This document shows, in pieces, positions 62,292 to 64,000 of a stretch of 64,000 nucleotides of DNA. Every line of letters starts with the position of its first letter. The first letter of the stretch is position 1. The notes beneath the pieces are model-generated. The model was not told where the DNA came from. It saw only the letters and a program-made list of their open reading frames with translations, and searched no databases. The stretch is taken from assembly GCF_029961185.1 (NCBI RefSeq), contig NZ_JASBQQ010000010.1, positions 1-64,000 on the forward strand, read 5' to 3'. This DNA comes from Albidovulum aestuarii. Lineage in GTDB: Bacteria > Pseudomonadota > Alphaproteobacteria > Rhodobacterales > Rhodobacteraceae. The translations under genes were made by a program, and so were the position numbers.

Positions 62292-63703
62292 CGTGGCAGC
62301 ATGTCCTTCAGACGCCATTCGGCGATGCGTTCGACCTGACGGCAAGCCTCGTCGAACTCGGTTTCATTGTCCTGTTCCAGCCTGCGGCGGAAGGCATCGA
62401 GGATCGAGGCCTTGGTATTGTCCCGGACCGCGATGATGAAGGGGAAGCCGTGGCGCGTCGTGTAGGCGTTGTTGAGGTCGGTGAACTCGTTCCGTTCCGC
62501 GTCGGTCAGCGCGTCGAGGCCGACGCTGGCCTGTTCGGCCGTGGACTCTGCCGTCAGCCGTTTGGCGGCGGCGAGCTTGCCCGCAAGATCGGGATGCGCC
62601 GTCAGCACCCCCAGCCGTTCGGCGCGGGAGGCCGTGCGGAACATGCGGGCGAGCGCGTTATGGAGGCCGGTCGCCGTGTCGTGCGCGGGACCCAGTTCGA
62701 GCGCGAAGGCGCGTTCGGCGATCCAGGGGGAATGTTCAAAGATGCCGCCGAAGCGGGCGACGAATGTGGATTTGTCCATCCGGCTCGGCCGTTCGTACCG
62801 CTGCGGCGGATGGGTTTTCGCCCAGTGGCGGGCGATGTCGATGCGGCGGGGGAACCATACTCCCGCGTGCCCCTTGGCATAGTCGAGGAAGCGTTTCAGC
62901 CCGGCGATCTTGCCAGGCCGCCCAATCAGGCGGCAATGAAGGCCGACGCTCATCATCTTCGCAGCCCCGGCCTCACCCTCGGCATAGAGCGTATCGAAGG
63001 CGTCCTTGAGGTACTGGAAAAACTGCTCGCCCGTAATATAGCCCGGCGCGGTGGCAAACCGCATGTCATTGGCCTCAAGCGTATAGGGAATGACCAACTG
63101 ATCGCGCTCGCCAACCTCCAGCCAATAGGGCAGGTCGTCGTCATAGGTGTCGGAAATCCAGTCGAGTCCCTGCTCGGCGGTGAGGCGCACGGTGTTGACC
63201 GAACAGCGCCCGGTATACCAGCCGGTCGGGCGGCTGCCCGTCACCTCGGTATGCAACCGGATCGCCTCGGCGATCTGGCGGCGTTCCTCGTCTTCCGCCA
63301 TGTCCCGGTGTTCGACCCATTTCAACCCGTGGGACGCAATCTCCCACCCCGCGGATTTCATCGCCGCGACCTGTTCGGGCGAACGGGCGAGCGCGGTGGC
63401 GACGCCGTAGATCGTGACCGGGACATCCATGCCGGTGAAGAGACGGTGAAGCCGCCAGAACCCGGCGCGGGCGCCGTATTCGTAAATCGATTCCATGTTC
63501 CAGTGGCGCTGGCCCGACCATTGGGCGGCACCGGGAATATCCGACAGGAACGCCTCTGACGCCGCATCGCCATGCAGGATGCAGTTCTCGCCGCCCTCCT
63601 CATAGTTCAGCACGAGCGAGACGGCGATTTTCGCACCGCCGGGCCATTTGGCGTCAGGAGGGGTCGGCCCGTGGCCGGACATATCGCGAGGGTAGCGGTT
63701 CAT
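62288..63703 (-). CDS. puuE-uraD: allantoinase (PuuE) fused to OHCU decarboxylase (UraD)
   Basis: A 471-residue two-domain protein. Residues 1-305 are a polysaccharide-deacetylase-fold allantoinase of the PuuE type (WPGGAKIAVSLVLNYEEGGENC, SHGLKWVEHRDM, HCRLIGRPGKIAGLKRFLDY, and WFPRRIDIARHW). The remaining ~165 residues are UraD-like, with HPDLAGKLA near 370 and ALTDAERNEFTDLNNAYTTRHGFPFIIAVR. The fusion couples OHCU decarboxylation to S-allantoin with its hydrolysis to allantoate. The chosen start at 63703 (MNRYPRDM) fits PuuE; an in-frame start lies 5 codons upstream. Confidence 0.9.
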   Translation of the reverse strand: MNRYPRDMSGHGPTPPDAKWPGGAKIAVSLVLNYEEGGENCILHGDAASEAFLSDIPGAAQWSGQRHWNMESIYEYGARAGFWRLHRLFTGMDVPVTIYGVATALARSPEQVAAMKSAGWEIASHGLKWVEHRDMAEDEERRQIAEAIRLHTEVTGSRPTGWYTGRCSVNTVRLTAEQGLDWISDTYDDDLPYWLEVGERDQLVIPYTLEANDMRFATAPGYITGEQFFQYLKDAFDTLYAEGEAGAAKMMSVGLHCRLIGRPGKIAGLKRFLDYAKGHAGVWFPRRIDIARHWAKTHPPQRYERPSRMDKSTFVARFGGIFEHSPWIAERAFALELGPAHDTATGLHNALARMFRTASRAERLGVLTAHPDLAGKLAAAKRLTAESTAEQASVGLDALTDAERNEFTDLNNAYTTRHGFPFIIAVRDNTKASILDAFRRRLEQDNETEFDEACRQVERIAEWRLKDMLPR

Positions 63704-63849
63704 CTGCAGGATTCCCAAAACTGTCCCGACCCTAGTCTCGCAACCGCCAGAGCATTATCAATAAAAAACTGAAAGACTTATTAGGCTCTGGCAATGTCGC
63801 CTTCCGGCCGTTTCCGCGCCATGATGCGGGCCGCAACAGGGAGAGCACC
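63704..63849. promoter_or_regulatory. divergent promoter region, puuE-uraD / uraH
   Basis: 146 nt between two divergent starts. A long dyad is present: GCCAGAGC (63746-63753) and GCTCTGGC (63785-63792), 31 nt apart, enclosing AT-rich sequence with the smaller pair AATAA/TTATT. This is a plausible operator region for the purine-catabolic genes. Confidence 0.6.
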
Positions 63850-64000
63850 ATGGCCGAGGGTTATCTGACCACGCATGTTCTGGACACTGCGCGGGGCGTT
63901 CCCGCTGAGGGGATTGCCATCACGCTCTTCCGTCTGTCTGGCGAGGGGCGCGAGAAGATTGCCGAGGCGGTCACCAATGACGACGGGCGCACCGACAGCC
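63850..64000 (+). CDS. uraH: 5-hydroxyisourate hydrolase, transthyretin-like (partial, cut by window end)
   Basis: The first 50 codons encode MAEGYLTTHVLDTARG and then the DGRTDS region of the transthyretin-like HIU hydrolase family, which follows urate oxidase and precedes the OHCU decarboxylase. The N-terminal TTHVLDTA..G signature includes the catalytic His. The 3' end lies beyond the window. It is divergent from puuE-uraD, completing the urate to glyoxylate route except for the oxidase, which is not in the window. Confidence 0.93.
   Translation, partial: MAEGYLTTHVLDTARGVPAEGIAITLFRLSGEGREKIAEAVTNDDGRTDS

Overview
The window is about 64 kb of high-GC (roughly 64%), gene-dense bacterial chromosome. 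Gene content and order point to the Rhodobacterales (Rhodobacteraceae, Alphaproteobacteria). The lineage clues are crotonyl-CoA carboxylase/reductase and ethylmalonyl-CoA mutase, a bhc (beta-hydroxyaspartate cycle) operon, a tandem LuxR/LuxI pair, a DUF6478-like protein and thiBPQ behind a TPP riboswitch. I see no rRNA, tRNA, CRISPR array, transposase or phage gene. The species cannot be named from sequence alone.

Layout. 0-4 kb: methionine aminopeptidase, a CinA/MoaB-type protein, an acetyltransferase, an AhpD-like protein and an OmpA-type protein. 4-10 kb: a LysR regulator, a FadH-type flavoenzyme, a triple-palindrome intergenic element, two conserved hypotheticals, a lipoprotein and a CPBP protease. 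10-16 kb: accD and folC, with two inverted copies of an intergenic repeat around folC, then a luciferase-like flavoenzyme, a bestrophin, small proteins and an orphan ParA. 16-20 kb: thiBPQ and its riboswitch. 20-28 kb: a deaminase, aroC, a flavodoxin-like protein, a metallo-beta-lactamase-fold enzyme, a DMT exporter, ilvD, HU and AMP nucleosidase. 28-31 kb: an overlapping four-gene sulfotransferase/arylsulfotransferase/small-membrane-protein operon whose distal part is visibly AT-richer. 31-42 kb: a SelW-like protein, a methyltransferase with a divergent LysR, rpmI-rplT-pheS-(inserted membrane gene)-pheT, pyk, N-formylglutamate amidohydrolase, and a LysR with a divergent 2OG-Fe(II) oxygenase. 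42-46 kb: a RecD-like helicase and the quorum-sensing pair. 46-52 kb: ccr, an acyltransferase, a lectin-like exported protein, ecm and a ferritin-like partner. 52-59 kb: bhcR and bhcABCD, a GAPDH paralogue and a membrane protein. 59-64 kb: purine ring catabolism (urate/xanthine permease, ureidoglycolate lyase, ureidoglycine aminohydrolase, a PuuE-UraD fusion, and uraH cut by the window end).

How the genes work together. The last 18 kb is a C2/glyoxylate hub. Ccr and Ecm belong to the ethylmalonyl-CoA pathway, which assimilates acetyl-CoA and yields glyoxylate when methylmalyl-CoA is cleaved. Purine breakdown through ureidoglycolate also ends in glyoxylate plus ammonia. The bhc enzymes convert two glyoxylate to oxaloacetate without carbon loss, and the amino group recycles through aspartate. 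The clustering of glyoxylate-producing and glyoxylate-consuming routes is the strongest biological story here. The least understood locus is the 28-31 kb sulfo-transfer operon, the best candidate for an undescribed system.

Several start codons were chosen inside longer open frames, using visible Shine-Dalgarno sequences and usual family N-termini. High GC makes long antisense open frames common, and these were discarded.
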